From contig JADJEV010000005.1 in assembly GCA_016708905.1 (NCBI GenBank), positions 434,001 to 498,000 of the forward strand: a DNA stretch of 64,000 bases, given 5' to 3'. The stretch comes from Candidatus Methylophosphatis roskildensis (GTDB lineage: Bacteria > Pseudomonadota > Gammaproteobacteria > Burkholderiales > Rhodocyclaceae). This document shows positions 9,245 through 17,619 of this stretch, piece after piece. The notes below the pieces were generated by a model. It saw nothing but the letters and a program-made list of their open reading frames with translations, did no database searches and was not told where the DNA came from. Numbering within the stretch: the stretch's first letter is position 1; each line of letters begins with the position of its first letter. Made by a program: the position numbers and the translations under genes.

Positions 9245-9559
9245 CGCCAAACGCCTTTCATTTGAATCTGGGGGAATCGGTGGTCGCGAATGCAACCGTG
9301 ACTTGAAGTACACGCCGCGCTATGACGGGTAGGCGAGTCTGTTCCATGGGTGAACCGTTGGTATTGTTGGTTGATTTGATGCGCATTTTTTGGCGCCAGC
9401 GGATTCCTGAGCAGTCAACGGCGGACGCCAGAATTTCTTGAAGCGAAACCGGCGGAGAGACGGGTACTTGCCGCGTCGCGAGGCGCTGGCGCGCCACGGT
9501 AGAATAGGACTTCGATCAGTCAGGCCTCGCCCCCGCGCGAGCGGATACAGGACCACCCC
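9245..9559. other. Divergent intergenic region between TonB receptor and glnS
   Basis: 315 bases that should hold both promoters. The stretch 9340-9400 is AT-richer than its surroundings (a TGGTATTGTTGGTTGATTTG-like run and a T6 tract). A -10-like TAGAAT lies at about 9502, ahead of glnS, with no convincing -35 at the right distance. I see no gene and no terminator here. Confidence 0.4.
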
Positions 9560-11272
9560 GTGAGTGACCGCAACGCGACCGATTCCGCGCACATAAGCAA
9601 CTTCATCCGCAACATCATCGATGCCGACCTGGCGGCGAACCGCTATGCCACCCGCCGTTGGGGCGGTAGGCCGGGAGACGCCGCCCACCATGCCGCAGGC
9701 GCGGCCGATCCGGCGAGGATTCGCACGCGCTTTCCGCCCGAGCCCAATGGCTACCTGCACTTCGGCCACGCCAAGTCGATCTGCCTCAATTTCGGCCTGG
9801 CGCGCGATTACGGCGGCGTCTGCCACATGCGTTTCGACGACACCAATCCGGAAAAGGAGGAGCAGGAGTACGTCGATTCGATCCTCGACGGGGTCAAGTG
9901 GCTGGGCTTCGGCTGGGAGGCCTTCGGCCAGTCGCACCTGTTCCATGCCAGCGATTATTTCGGCTTCATGTATCGCGCCGCCGAGTATCTGATCACCTCT
10001 GGCAACGCCTACGTCGACCAGCTAAGTGCCGAAGACATGCGCGCCAGCCGTGGCACCCTGACCGAGCCAGGGCGCGACTCACCCTGGCGCAACCGCCCGG
10101 CCGACGAATCGCTGCGGCTGTTCCGACACCTACGCGCACCCGATCGAGGATGCGCTGGAACAGATCACCCACTCGATCTGCACGCTCGAGTTCGAAGACC
10201 AGCGGCCGTTCTACGACTGGCTGCTGGAGCGGCTGGCCGAAGGTGGCCTGCTGTCGCAGCCACTGCCGAAGCAGTACGAATTCGCCCGCCTCAACCTGAC
10301 CTACGTCGTGCTGTCCAAGCGCAAGCTGATCCAGCTGGTGGAGGAACGGCACGTCGACGGCTGGGACGACCCGCGCATGCCGACTCTCGTCGGCGCGCGC
10401 CGGCGCGGGTTCACGCCCGAGGGATTCCGCCTGTTCGCCGATCGCATCGGCGTTTCCAAGTCCGACTCCTGGATCGACATGAGCGTGCTCGAGCAATGCA
10501 TGCGCGATGACCTCAACGGCCGGGCCGAGCGGCGAATCGCGGTGCTCCGGCCATTGAAGCTGATCATCGACAACTTCCCGGACGGGCACGAAGAGATCTG
10601 CCACGCGCCCAATCACCCGCAAAGGCCGGAACTCGGCCAGCGCGAAATGCCGCTGACGCGCGAACTCTGGATCGAGGCGGAAGATTTCGTCGAATCCCCG
10701 CCCAAGGGCTATTTCCGGCTCCATCCGGGCAACATGGTGCGGCTGCGCTACGGCTTCGTCGTCAAGTGCATTGGCGCCGACAAGGATGCCGCCGGCAACA
10801 TCGCTGCCGTGCATTGCAAGTATCTGCCGGATTCGAAGTCGGGCACGCCGGGTGCAAACAGCTACAAGGTCAAGGGCAACATCCACTGGCTCAGCGCGAA
10901 GCATGCTTGCCAACGCGAGGTGCGCCTCTACGACCGGTTGTTCCGCGTGCCCAATCCGGGCAAACGCCAGCAGGAACACGCGGCGGCCGGTCACGCGCCG
11001 GACCACCACAGCACCGAAACCGATGACAGTGGCAAACTCCACCACCATGACGAGAAGATCGAACACGACTGGCTCGACGACCTCAACCCGCAGGCCAAGC
11101 AATCCATCACCGCCCAGCTCGAACCAGCACTCAGGAATGCGCAGCCGGAGGATCGCTTCCAGTTCGAGCGACACGGCTATTTTGTCGCCGACCGCATCGA
11201 CTCGCGGCCCGACGCGCCGGTATTCAACCGCGCGGTGACGCTCAGGACTCCTGGGGTAAATCGGGCGCTTGA
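9560..11272 (+). pseudogene. glnS: Glutaminyl-tRNA synthetase gene with internal deletion and a 3' frameshift
   Basis: Encodes GlnRS, which charges tRNA-Gln, but not as one reading frame. The N-terminal part is good (ISNFIRNIIDADLA, RFPPEPNGYLHFGHAKSIC with the HIGH-type motif, then FDDTNPEKEEQEYV). After ESLRLF at about 10124 the frame jumps to TYAHPIEDALEQITHS. Compared with E. coli GlnRS about 54 codons are missing, the stretch that normally holds RAKIDM, the HH-x-TG motif and the IYPMYDF part of the glutamine/ATP pocket. The second frame keeps VLSKRKL (KMSKS-type) and the anticodon-binding barrels. At 11244-11248 a single missing G removes the usual LRDSW ending; restoring it gives LRDSWGKSGA and a stop at 11270-11272, while the raw frame runs on to 11351 through the neighbouring gene. 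Dead gene or assembly error; see findings. Confidence 0.9.
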
Positions 11273-11286
11273 GATGCGCCGCGGTT

Positions 11287-11973
11287 TCAGCCGATGGTCA
11301 CGACCAGCGGATCGAGTCCTTCGACGCTCGCTTCCAGCCGGTCTCCGCTGACGACCGGCCCCACGCCCGCCGGCGTGCCGGTGAAGATCAGATCGCCGGG
11401 TGCCAGTTTGACCAGGGTCGACAACTCATGCACGATCTCCGGGATACGCCAGATCATGTCGGCAATGTCGCCGGTCTGACGCAGTTCGCCGTTGACTCTG
11501 AGTTCGATCTTCCCTTTCGACATGGTGCCGCTCTGCGACACCGGCATGATGGCGGAAACCGGCGCCGAGCGGTCGAAACCCTTGGCCATATCCCACGGCT
11601 GTCCCTTTGCCTTGGCCGCCGCCTGCAGATCGCGTCGCGTCAGATCGACACCGACCGCATAGCCGAAGACATGGCCGCCGTCGACTTCGCTCGCCGGGAT
11701 GTCGCGGCCGCCCCGCCCGATCGCCACGACCAGTTCGACCTCGTGATGCAGGTTGGCGGTGCGCGCCGGATAGGGCAGCACCGCACCGCTCGCTACGACG
11801 GCGTCAGCCGGCTTGCTGAAGAAGAACGGTTGCTCGCGCACCGGGTCGGACCCCATTTCGCGCGCGTGTTCGGCGTAATTGCGGCCGACGCAATAGATTC
11901 TGCGCACCGGAAAAAGGCTTCCGCTCGTTACCCGGACCGACGGAATCGGCGCCGGCTCGAATGCATAACTCAT
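11287..11973 (-). CDS. Fumarylacetoacetate hydrolase (FAH) family protein
   Basis: 228-residue FAH-fold hydrolase/isomerase. Motifs: IYCVGRNYAEHAREMG, PFFFSKPADAVV, HHEVELVVAIG (metal-binding glutamates of the HxExE type), YAVGVDLTRRDLQ, and the C-terminal PGDLIFTGTPAGVGPV. This short class resembles YcgM and human FAHD1 (acylpyruvate hydrolase / oxaloacetate decarboxylase) rather than full-length fumarylacetoacetase. The start at 11973 gives MSYAFEP, a normal length; the longer open frame upstream overlaps nhaA remnants. Exact substrate unknown. Confidence 0.9.
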   Translation of the reverse strand: MSYAFEPAPIPSVRVTSGSLFPVRRIYCVGRNYAEHAREMGSDPVREQPFFFSKPADAVVASGAVLPYPARTANLHHEVELVVAIGRGGRDIPASEVDGGHVFGYAVGVDLTRRDLQAAAKAKGQPWDMAKGFDRSAPVSAIMPVSQSGTMSKGKIELRVNGELRQTGDIADMIWRIPEIVHELSTLVKLAPGDLIFTGTPAGVGPVVSGDRLEASVEGLDPLVVTIG

Positions 11974-12108
11974 GGTGCTGGACTCCGCGAATGGGAAACG
12001 AGGCCGAGTATGCCGCGCATTGCGTCGCGGCGATAGACCTCGCCCGCACGATGCGTTCGCCTGGCGGCGGTACGATGCGATCCCGATTCCGAAATCCGGC
12101 CACTCGAC

Positions 12109-12300
12109 ATGTCGCAACAGGCAACGCGCCCACTCTCGTTTCCGCAATCCAGGAGTTCCTCGCGCTCGAAGCGGCGGCTGGAGTCCTGCTGGTCGCCGCC
12201 GGACTCGCCATACGGCCAACAACGCCATCGCGGCAGCCTACCAGGGCTTCCTGCATTTGCCGGTCTCGTTTTCCGCGGGCGATTTCCTGATCGACAACTG
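12109..12300 (+). pseudogene. nhaA: 5' remnant of nhaA (Na+/H+ antiporter), frameshifted and truncated
   Basis: Three short in-order frames reconstruct the N-terminus of NhaA. MSQQATRPLS begins at 12109, SAIQEFLALEAAAGVLLVAA follows (about 12148-12210) and is the first helix typical of NhaA, then ANNAIAAAYQGFLHLPVSFS (about 12217-12300). Two frame changes occur within 110 bases. The reading ends at the left edge of the IS-bounded island at 12301, roughly residue 60 of the normal protein. The rest of the gene reappears at 22592, lacking the middle of about 180-190 residues. Confidence 0.85.
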
Positions 12301-12792
12301 CTGGTTTCGGGTTTTCCCAACCTCCTGGTGAATGTGTCTGGAAGCCACAGCTGGCATGGGGTTTGGTCATATCAGCTGAGCGACAAGGTCGTCGCTGTCT
12401 GTGATCGAAATTGCAATGTGATCGCGCCGTTTGTTTCGGCCCCGGGTATTCGTAATGAGTCGCCTCTGTTGCGAGAGGCTCTGCCGCAGGTCAGGCGCAT
12501 TGCCCGAACCGTGGGCCTTGCTCTGGAAGGAACCACCGTCAGCCAGGATGGCGTCTATGATTGTCGGCTTAATCGAAAAGCCATCTTCAATCGCCAGATG
12601 GTCCCCAACATCGATGCCAACCGCCGCGGCAGAAGATCCACCAAGCGAGGCGGCAAGCCACTGTTCAATGCAGCCATTTTCAAAGAACGGTTCAATACCA
12701 TCGAGCGGGTGTTCGGTTGGGAAGACAAGTTCCGTCGCTTGCTGCATCGATTCGAACGACTCAGCCAACTGCACGACGCATTCAAGACCCTA

Positions 12793-14444
12793 AGCCGGAC
12801 GAGCCGGAACCAAACAGGGGAATAGCGGTACCCTAGCGCTTGCGTGGAGCTTGTCGATGCGGAGGCCGCCATGGAGCTGCTTACGACCCGGTACGCGGAG
12901 AATCTGGCAGGCGTGCTGTCTTGCTACGACCGGATCGTCATCACCGGCACGTTGCCCGGCGCGTGTTTCGCAGAGGGCATGACCAGCTTCTTGGTCTCCC
13001 GTGGGATCCGTATCTTCGACTACCCGCAGTTCGCGCTGCCTCTGCGGGAGCGCGTTCGCCATGCCGCTCAGGCGCTGGCAACGGAGCACGGCGCCAGGAT
13101 CGAACATATCGCCAAGGCCCACGTTCGCAAAGAAGACGTCGTGGCCAAGGTGCTCGCGGCGCGTGGCGATGCGCCCGGCCTGGTGCACGTGATATCGGCG
13201 ATGGAGACCTGCGCGACCTATCAACCCTGGCACGACAAGGCCAGCGGACGCACTTTCCTGCGCCCGGACACCACCAAGTGCCTGCACTACTACTTCTACT
13301 GGATGGACCGAGAGCTGGGGCTCATCTACGTGCGCGTGCCCACCTACTGTCCGTTCCGGCTGCAGGTTTACTGCAACGGACACAGTTGGCTGGCGCAACG
13401 AATGCGGCGCGAGGGCATCGACTTCGCCGCAGCCGACAACGCTTTTGCTCGCATAACCGACTTCGCTCGTGCGCAAGAACTCGCCGACACCTTCAAGCCT
13501 GAGTTGCTGCATCGCCACCTGGACCGCTACGCCCAGCTGTGCTGCCCCGTCCTGGATGTCTTTGGGCAGACCTACCACTGGAGCATCATGCAGGCCGAAT
13601 ACTCGACCGACTTGGTGTTCAAGAGCGAGAAGATCCTCGGCTCGCTGTACCAGCAGCTCGCCCGCGAGGCAGTGCTCTCGGTGAAGGCCGAGCAAATCGC
13701 CACATTCCTGGGCAAGAAGATCACCCCGCAACTGGCCGCCGAGATTGGCTCGCGCCTGAGCACGCGCATTGAGGGAACCTGCATCAAGCACAAATTCGGA
13801 TCGGTCTCTATCAAGATCTACGACAAGTTCGCTCGCATCCTGCGCATCGAGACCACAACCAATGACGTTTCGTTCTTCAAGCACCACCGCAAGGTGGAAC
13901 ACCGCACCGGCCGCACCACGCGAGAAGTCGCGCCACTGAAGAAATCCATCTACAGTCTCATCGACCTGCGCGAAATTCTGCTGGGCTGCAATCATCGCTA
14001 TCTCGAGTTCCTCTCCAGCCTGGACGATCACAGCAGCGGACAACGCCTGCTTGAACGCGTGACGCAATCCAAACCTGACGGCGACCGGTCCTTCAAGGGC
14101 TTGAACTTCTTCGATTCCAACGACCAAGCCCTCCTACGCGCCGTGCAACGACCCGAATTCAACATCCATGGCTTGGCCCGCTGTGACTTGATGCGCCGAC
14201 TCCCTGACCAAACGCCCTCGCGACTGTCCCGCCAGCTCCGCCGCCTGCGCGTCCTCGGCTTGATCAAGCGCGCCGCCAACACCTACCGCTACTACCTGAC
14301 TCGAGCAGGCCGCATGGCCATCGCCGCGTTCGAGCGCCTCACCAACTTCGCAATCGTTCCTGCAATGGCCGCATAGCCGCAATGCATCGTTTCGGCCTCG
14401 CACTTCTGTGCCAGGACGCAAAACTTTGAAGTCGTAAGAGACTA
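12793..14444 (+). mobile_element. 1,652-bp insertion element without terminal inverted repeats
   Basis: Found by aligning IS copy 1 with IS copy 2: the sequences are collinear except for exactly 1,652 extra bases here. The empty site reads GACCCTA/GCAGCC (22046-22058); in the filled site CTA occurs on both sides (12790-12792 and 14442-14444), giving a 2-3 bp duplication (TA or CTA). The left end AGCCGGACGAGCC and the right end GTCGTAAGAGACTA share no inverted repeat. One gene (12871-14376) fills 91 percent of it, with 78 bases before and 68 after. The right flank can form a small hairpin (GCAC TTCT GTGC near 14399-14411). The insertion point is exactly at the edge of the MITE. Confidence 0.85.
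12871..14376 (+). CDS. Unrecognised 501-residue protein of a mobile element, winged-helix-like C-terminus
   Basis: Sole gene of the 1,652-bp insertion, so presumably its mobility protein, but I see no DDE, DEDD, HUH, serine- or tyrosine-recombinase motif. Start ATG at 12871 has GGAGG five bases upstream; an in-frame GTG at 12844 is an alternative. Striking segments: LAGVLSCYDRIVITGTLPG near the N-terminus, IAKAHVRKEDVVAKVLAARG, CLHYYFYWMDRELGLIYVRV, QVYCNGHSWLAQRMRREGID, CCPVLDVFGQTYHWSIMQAE and ATFLGKKITPQLAAEIGSR. The last 75 residues (DLMRRLPD, then SRLSRQLRRLRVLGLIKR and TYRYYLTRAGR) look like a MarR-type winged helix, the basis on which such proteins are often labelled MarR regulators. 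I recall similar multi-copy proteins in other proteobacteria but know no established function. Confidence 0.8.
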   Translation: MELLTTRYAENLAGVLSCYDRIVITGTLPGACFAEGMTSFLVSRGIRIFDYPQFALPLRERVRHAAQALATEHGARIEHIAKAHVRKEDVVAKVLAARGDAPGLVHVISAMETCATYQPWHDKASGRTFLRPDTTKCLHYYFYWMDRELGLIYVRVPTYCPFRLQVYCNGHSWLAQRMRREGIDFAAADNAFARITDFARAQELADTFKPELLHRHLDRYAQLCCPVLDVFGQTYHWSIMQAEYSTDLVFKSEKILGSLYQQLAREAVLSVKAEQIATFLGKKITPQLAAEIGSRLSTRIEGTCIKHKFGSVSIKIYDKFARILRIETTTNDVSFFKHHRKVEHRTGRTTREVAPLKKSIYSLIDLREILLGCNHRYLEFLSSLDDHSSGQRLLERVTQSKPDGDRSFKGLNFFDSNDQALLRAVQRPEFNIHGLARCDLMRRLPDQTPSRLSRQLRRLRVLGLIKRAANTYRYYLTRAGRMAIAAFERLTNFAIVPAMAA

Positions 14445-14712
14445 GCAGCCTGTCGGACTTGCTTCGTGGGTGCGACGGGGTCGATTTGGGATGCAGCGCA
14501 AGGCGCGCCGACGAAGCTTGGGTGTCCCCCAAGCGAGGAGGCGCAACACCGCGATGCGCCCAAATCGACCCCGTCCCGAAGGGTTGTCGCCAAACCGGGC
14601 GTCTGCGGCGTTGCACCGCTTGGCAATGGAACGACCATTGCCTGCGCGATGCGCCTTGCATCCATCCCGGTTTGGCGAAAACGCATCCCACGAATCAAGT
14701 CCGACAGGCTGC
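14445..14712. repeat. 268-bp palindromic MITE, copy 1
   Basis: Non-coding element inside the IS transposase remnant. Ends are inverted: GCAGCCTGTCGGACTTG at the left and its complement at the right, flanked by TA (the left TA is shared with the end of the 1,652-bp element; the right is 14713-14714). Inside are two further stem pairs, GACGGGGTCGATTTGGG with its exact complement and CGCCAAACCGGG with its complement, each capped by small hairpins (GCTTGGG and GGCAATGG stems). The whole element folds as a two-armed structure. TA flanks suggest mobilisation by an IS630/Tc1-type transposase (inference). Confidence 0.8.
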
Positions 14713-14714
14713 TA

Positions 14715-14982
14715 GCCTATACGATGATCAGCCTGCGGCACTTCTGCCAAGGCTGATTCACTACCAACGCGCTTTCCATGCTCGGCACAGTGCGTCAGGG
14801 TGTCATACGCCCACAAACCATCCCGTCGGCATGGCAGACGCCAAAACCCGTTCAAAAGGGCCTACATTACTTGTCGTTCCCTTGAGACCGCGCTCCCTAT
14901 CTATACGGCCATGCCCCGTGCATGGGAAACCCGCAACCAGTAGCAAGCATGGCTGACTATTCCTGACTCTCGGGCGTGTCGA
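14715..14982 (+). repeat. 3' tail of IS copy 1, including non-coding flank
   Basis: After the transposase stop (14754-14756) about 200 bases without a gene repeat at 22365-22590 with a few differences. They hold a hairpin CCATGC-CCCGT-GCATGG near 14910. The shared sequence ends at 14982, inside the 3' end of mnhG on the other strand, so the last codons of mnhG (DTPESQE) lie within the repeat. Confidence 0.7.
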
Positions 14983-15301
14983 ATGTCTCGGCTGGCGGCG
15001 TGAGGGATGGCAACTTGCGGTGCAGGGCTGCCTTCGCCAGCAGGTGCGCCGAAATCGGTGCCGTGATGAACAGGAACAAGCTGACCAGGATCTCATGCAG
15101 GCTCAGCCCCTCGCCGGTGACACTGAAAAAAATCGACGAGGCGACCAGTAGGCAGCCGACGCCGAGCGTGGTCGCCTTGGTCGGGCCGTGCAGGCGGGTG
15201 TAGAAGTCACGCAGGCGGAAGAGTCCGAGCGAACCGATGAAGGTGAAGGCGGCGCCGGCGAGGACGAGGAAGGAAAGCAGGATTTCGGTGACGTGGCTCA
15301 T
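14957..15301 (-). CDS. mnhG: Mrp/Mnh Na+/H+ antiporter subunit G
   Basis: 114-residue membrane protein, last gene of the operon. MnhG/PhaG signature: FTFIGSLGLFRLRDFYTRLHGPTKATTLGVG, with three predicted helices (about 6-26, 41-61, 68-88). The C-terminal tail ends LTPPAETFDTPESQE; the last seven residues and stop are encoded by sequence shared with the end of the second IS copy, so either the tail was supplied by the IS or IS copy 2 carries a scrap of mnhG. Seven bases separate it from mnhF. Confidence 0.93.
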   Translation of the reverse strand: MSHVTEILLSFLVLAGAAFTFIGSLGLFRLRDFYTRLHGPTKATTLGVGCLLVASSIFFSVTGEGLSLHEILVSLFLFITAPISAHLLAKAALHRKLPSLTPPAETFDTPESQE

Positions 15302-15308
15302 GGCCGGC

Positions 15309-15578
15309 TCACTCGATGATGTCGCCGCGCAGCAGGAACTTCGCCAGCGCCACCGTGCCGACGAACCCCATCAGGGCGATCAGCAGCGCCGCTTCGAAAT
15401 AGAGCGGACTCGCGAGGTGGATGCCAAGCAGCACCAGCAGGGCGATGGCGTTGATGTACAGGGTATCGAGCGCGAGGATGCGGTCGGCCGCGTCCGGTCC
15501 CTTGAGCAGGCGCAGAAAGCTCAGCGCGAAGGCTCCGCCGACCAGCGCAAAGGCAAGCGTGAGCGCAAGATTCAGCAT
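15309..15578 (-). CDS. mnhF: Mrp/Mnh Na+/H+ antiporter subunit F
   Basis: 89 residues with three transmembrane helices and the family core LLKGPDAADRILALDTLYIN (the GPxxxDRILALD motif). Start overlaps the mnhE stop by 7 bases. Small integral subunit needed for assembly of the hetero-oligomeric antiporter in characterised Mrp systems. Confidence 0.94.
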   Translation of the reverse strand: MLNLALTLAFALVGGAFALSFLRLLKGPDAADRILALDTLYINAIALLVLLGIHLASPLYFEAALLIALMGFVGTVALAKFLLRGDIIE

Positions 15579-16069
15579 TCGAAAATCTCCTTGAGTGGTG
15601 CTTCGAAGCGCGTCTTGATCATCCCGACCAGTTCCGCCGGCGATTCGGTGGTGAGGACATGCACCAGCAGGTGGCGGCGATCGGCCGACAGCCGTGCCGA
15701 CACGGTGCCGGGGGTGAGGCAGATGGTGTTGGCGAGCAGGCTGATGGCGAGGTCGTTGGTCAGTTCGAGCGGAACGACGACGAAGGCCGGGCGCAACACG
15801 CGCGGCCCGGCGAGGATCAGGCGTGCGACCGACAGGTTGGCGATCAACACGTCATGCAGGAAGACCCCCGCGAAGCGCAGCAGACGCCCGGGTGCGCGAA
15901 AGCGCACGCGCTCCGGCCAAAATGCCAGTGTGAAGCGCGGAACTGCCCAGCCGAGCAGGAGGCCGAGCAGGATCTGTCCCGGTGCGATGCTGTTGTTGAG
16001 CAGCAGCCAGACGGCCGCCAACACAGGCGTGAGCAGAGGGTGCGGCAGCCATTTCTTCGCTGGTTTCAC
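15572..16069 (-). CDS. mnhE: Mrp/Mnh Na+/H+ antiporter subunit E
   Basis: 165 residues. N-terminal hydrophobic helices (LLTPVLAAVWLLLNNSI, ILLGLLLGWAVPRF) and the conserved LANTICLTPGTVSARLSADR segment identify MnhE. The start overlaps the mnhD stop by 4 bases. Length is typical of the family. Confidence 0.94.
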   Translation of the reverse strand: MKPAKKWLPHPLLTPVLAAVWLLLNNSIAPGQILLGLLLGWAVPRFTLAFWPERVRFRAPGRLLRFAGVFLHDVLIANLSVARLILAGPRVLRPAFVVVPLELTNDLAISLLANTICLTPGTVSARLSADRRHLLVHVLTTESPAELVGMIKTRFEAPLKEIFEC

Positions 16070-17619
16070 GGTTGGTCTCCCAGCACGGCGTGGATGTAGG
16101 GGGCGCGGGCACCCAGCTGCGCTGCGGTGGCACGCGCGAAGTCGACGGCTGGCCCGGCGGCCACAGCGAGCGCAACGAGCAGGCCGAACAGGCCGAGAAT
16201 GGCGACCAGTTCGCGCGCGCCGCTGGGCGGATCGGGGGGATCTTCCGGCCGCGTGTCGATGGCCGTGGCTCGCGGGGACGGAGCACCCGGATCAACCGTC
16301 GTCACGCTGAATAACAGTCGGCTGCCCGCGCGCGCGAGCGCGATCACGCCAACCAGCGCGGCGAGCAGGATCACGCCCCAGATCCACATCTGCGCCGGGT
16401 GTTCGTGCGTCGCGCGCAGCAGCAGGAACTTGCCGACGAAGCCCGGCAGGGGGGGCAGGCCGGCGATGGCGACGGCGCTGGCGAAGAACAACCCGCCCCA
16501 TAGCGCATGGTGCGGCATGTCGCGGTCCGGCGTGAAGAAGTCGGCGCTGACGGGGCGGCGGCGGGCAAAGCTTTCGGCGAGCAGGAACAGCAGCGCCGCA
16601 GCGATGCTGCCATGAGGCAGGTAATAGAGTCCGGCGGCGATGCCCTCGGTACCGAGCGAAAAGGCCGTCAATAGCGTGCCGACCGACGCCACGACCAGCC
16701 AGGCAGCGAGGCGGCGGAGATTTTGCGCGGCGAGCGCGCCCAGCATGCCGAAGCTCAGTGTCGCCAGCGCCAGTGGCAGCAGCCAGGGCGTAAACAGATC
16801 GGCCAGCGCACCAGCGGCGCCCGCGAAGACCAGCGTATCGACGCGCAGGATGGCGTAGGCGCCGACCTTGGTCATGATCGCGAACAATGCGGCCACCGGT
16901 GCCGAGGTATGCGCATAGGCCGCTGGCAACCAGAGGGACAGCGGCAACAGCGCAGCCTTGAGGGCAAACACCGCGAGCAGCAGCAGACCGCCGGCGCGGG
17001 CGAGGCCGAGGTTTTCCGGCGCGACTTGGGCGGCGCGAGTCGCGATGTCCGCCAGATTGAGGCTGCCGAGCGAGGCATAGATGAGTCCCGCCGCGAACAG
17101 GAAGACGGTCGAGCCGATCAGGTTAAGCACCACATAGTGCAGCCCGGCGCGAACACGATCGCGGCCGCCGCCATGCAGCAGCAGGCCGTAGGAGGCAATC
17201 AACAGGGTCTCGAAGAAGACGAAGAGGTTGAACAGATCGCCGGTGAGGAAGGCACCGGCTAGCCCGAACATTTGCATCTGGAACAAGACGTGGAAGTGCC
17301 GGCCACGCCGATCCAGTCCATCGCCGGCGTAGATCACGGCGAAGAGCGCGAGCAGCGTCGTGATCAGCACCATCCAGGCGGCGAGCCGGTCGGCCACCAG
17401 CACGATGCCCCAGGGTGCCGGCCAGTCGCCAAGACGGTAAACGAGGATCTCGCCGCCGCCGACGGCGGCCAGCAGCGCGGCCGCGATCGCGATCTGGATC
17501 GAGGCGGAAAGAACGGCGATGCGCCGCCGCAGCGGCATCGGCAGATCGGGCAGGGCCAGCAGCAGTACGCCGGCGAGGAAGGGCGCAAGGATGGGGAGGA
17601 TGGGGAGGTGTAAGTTCAT
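16066..17619 (-). CDS. mnhD: Mrp/Mnh Na+/H+ antiporter subunit D
   Basis: 517-residue polytopic protein of the NuoN/MnhD proton-translocating family, with about 14 helices. Visible family motifs: GLAGAFLTGDLFNLFVFFE (conserved Glu), LFALKAALLPLSLWLPAAYA-like loop (here VFALKAALLPLSLWLPAAY, conserved Lys), HTSAPVAALFAIMTKVGAY and AGLPPLPGFVGKFLLLRA. The ATG at 17619 overlaps the mnhC stop (ATGA); the open frame extends upstream inside mnhC and mrpA but that is another frame. A Pro-rich loop near residues 440-460 (DTRPEDPPDPPSGA) precedes the last helix. Confidence 0.94.
   Translation of the reverse strand: MNLHLPILPILAPFLAGVLLLALPDLPMPLRRRIAVLSASIQIAIAAALLAAVGGGEILVYRLGDWPAPWGIVLVADRLAAWMVLITTLLALFAVIYAGDGLDRRGRHFHVLFQMQMFGLAGAFLTGDLFNLFVFFETLLIASYGLLLHGGGRDRVRAGLHYVVLNLIGSTVFLFAAGLIYASLGSLNLADIATRAAQVAPENLGLARAGGLLLLAVFALKAALLPLSLWLPAAYAHTSAPVAALFAIMTKVGAYAILRVDTLVFAGAAGALADLFTPWLLPLALATLSFGMLGALAAQNLRRLAAWLVVASVGTLLTAFSLGTEGIAAGLYYLPHGSIAAALLFLLAESFARRRPVSADFFTPDRDMPHHALWGGLFFASAVAIAGLPPLPGFVGKFLLLRATHEHPAQMWIWGVILLAALVGVIALARAGSRLLFSVTTVDPGAPSPRATAIDTRPEDPPDPPSGARELVAILGLFGLLVALAVAAGPAVDFARATAAQLGARAPYIHAVLGDQP

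Larger units (their letters stand above)
12301..14756 (+). pseudogene. DDE transposase remnant (IS4/IS5 type), copy 1, split by two insertions
   Basis: C-terminal half of a DDE transposase with no N-terminus. Readable frame: GFPNLLVNVSGSHSWHGVW, DKVVAVCDRNCNVIAPFVSA, then TTVSQDGVYDCRLNRKAIFN (second acidic residue) and IERVFGWEDKFRRLLHRFER, which resembles the IS5-type region after the catalytic Glu. The frame stops at FKTL (12790), where the 1,652-bp element and the 268-bp MITE are inserted; the last residues AYTMISLRHFCQG and stop follow at 14715-14756. Without the insertions the frame is open from 12301 to the stop. No terminal inverted repeats were found at 12301 or 14982. Confidence 0.82.
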
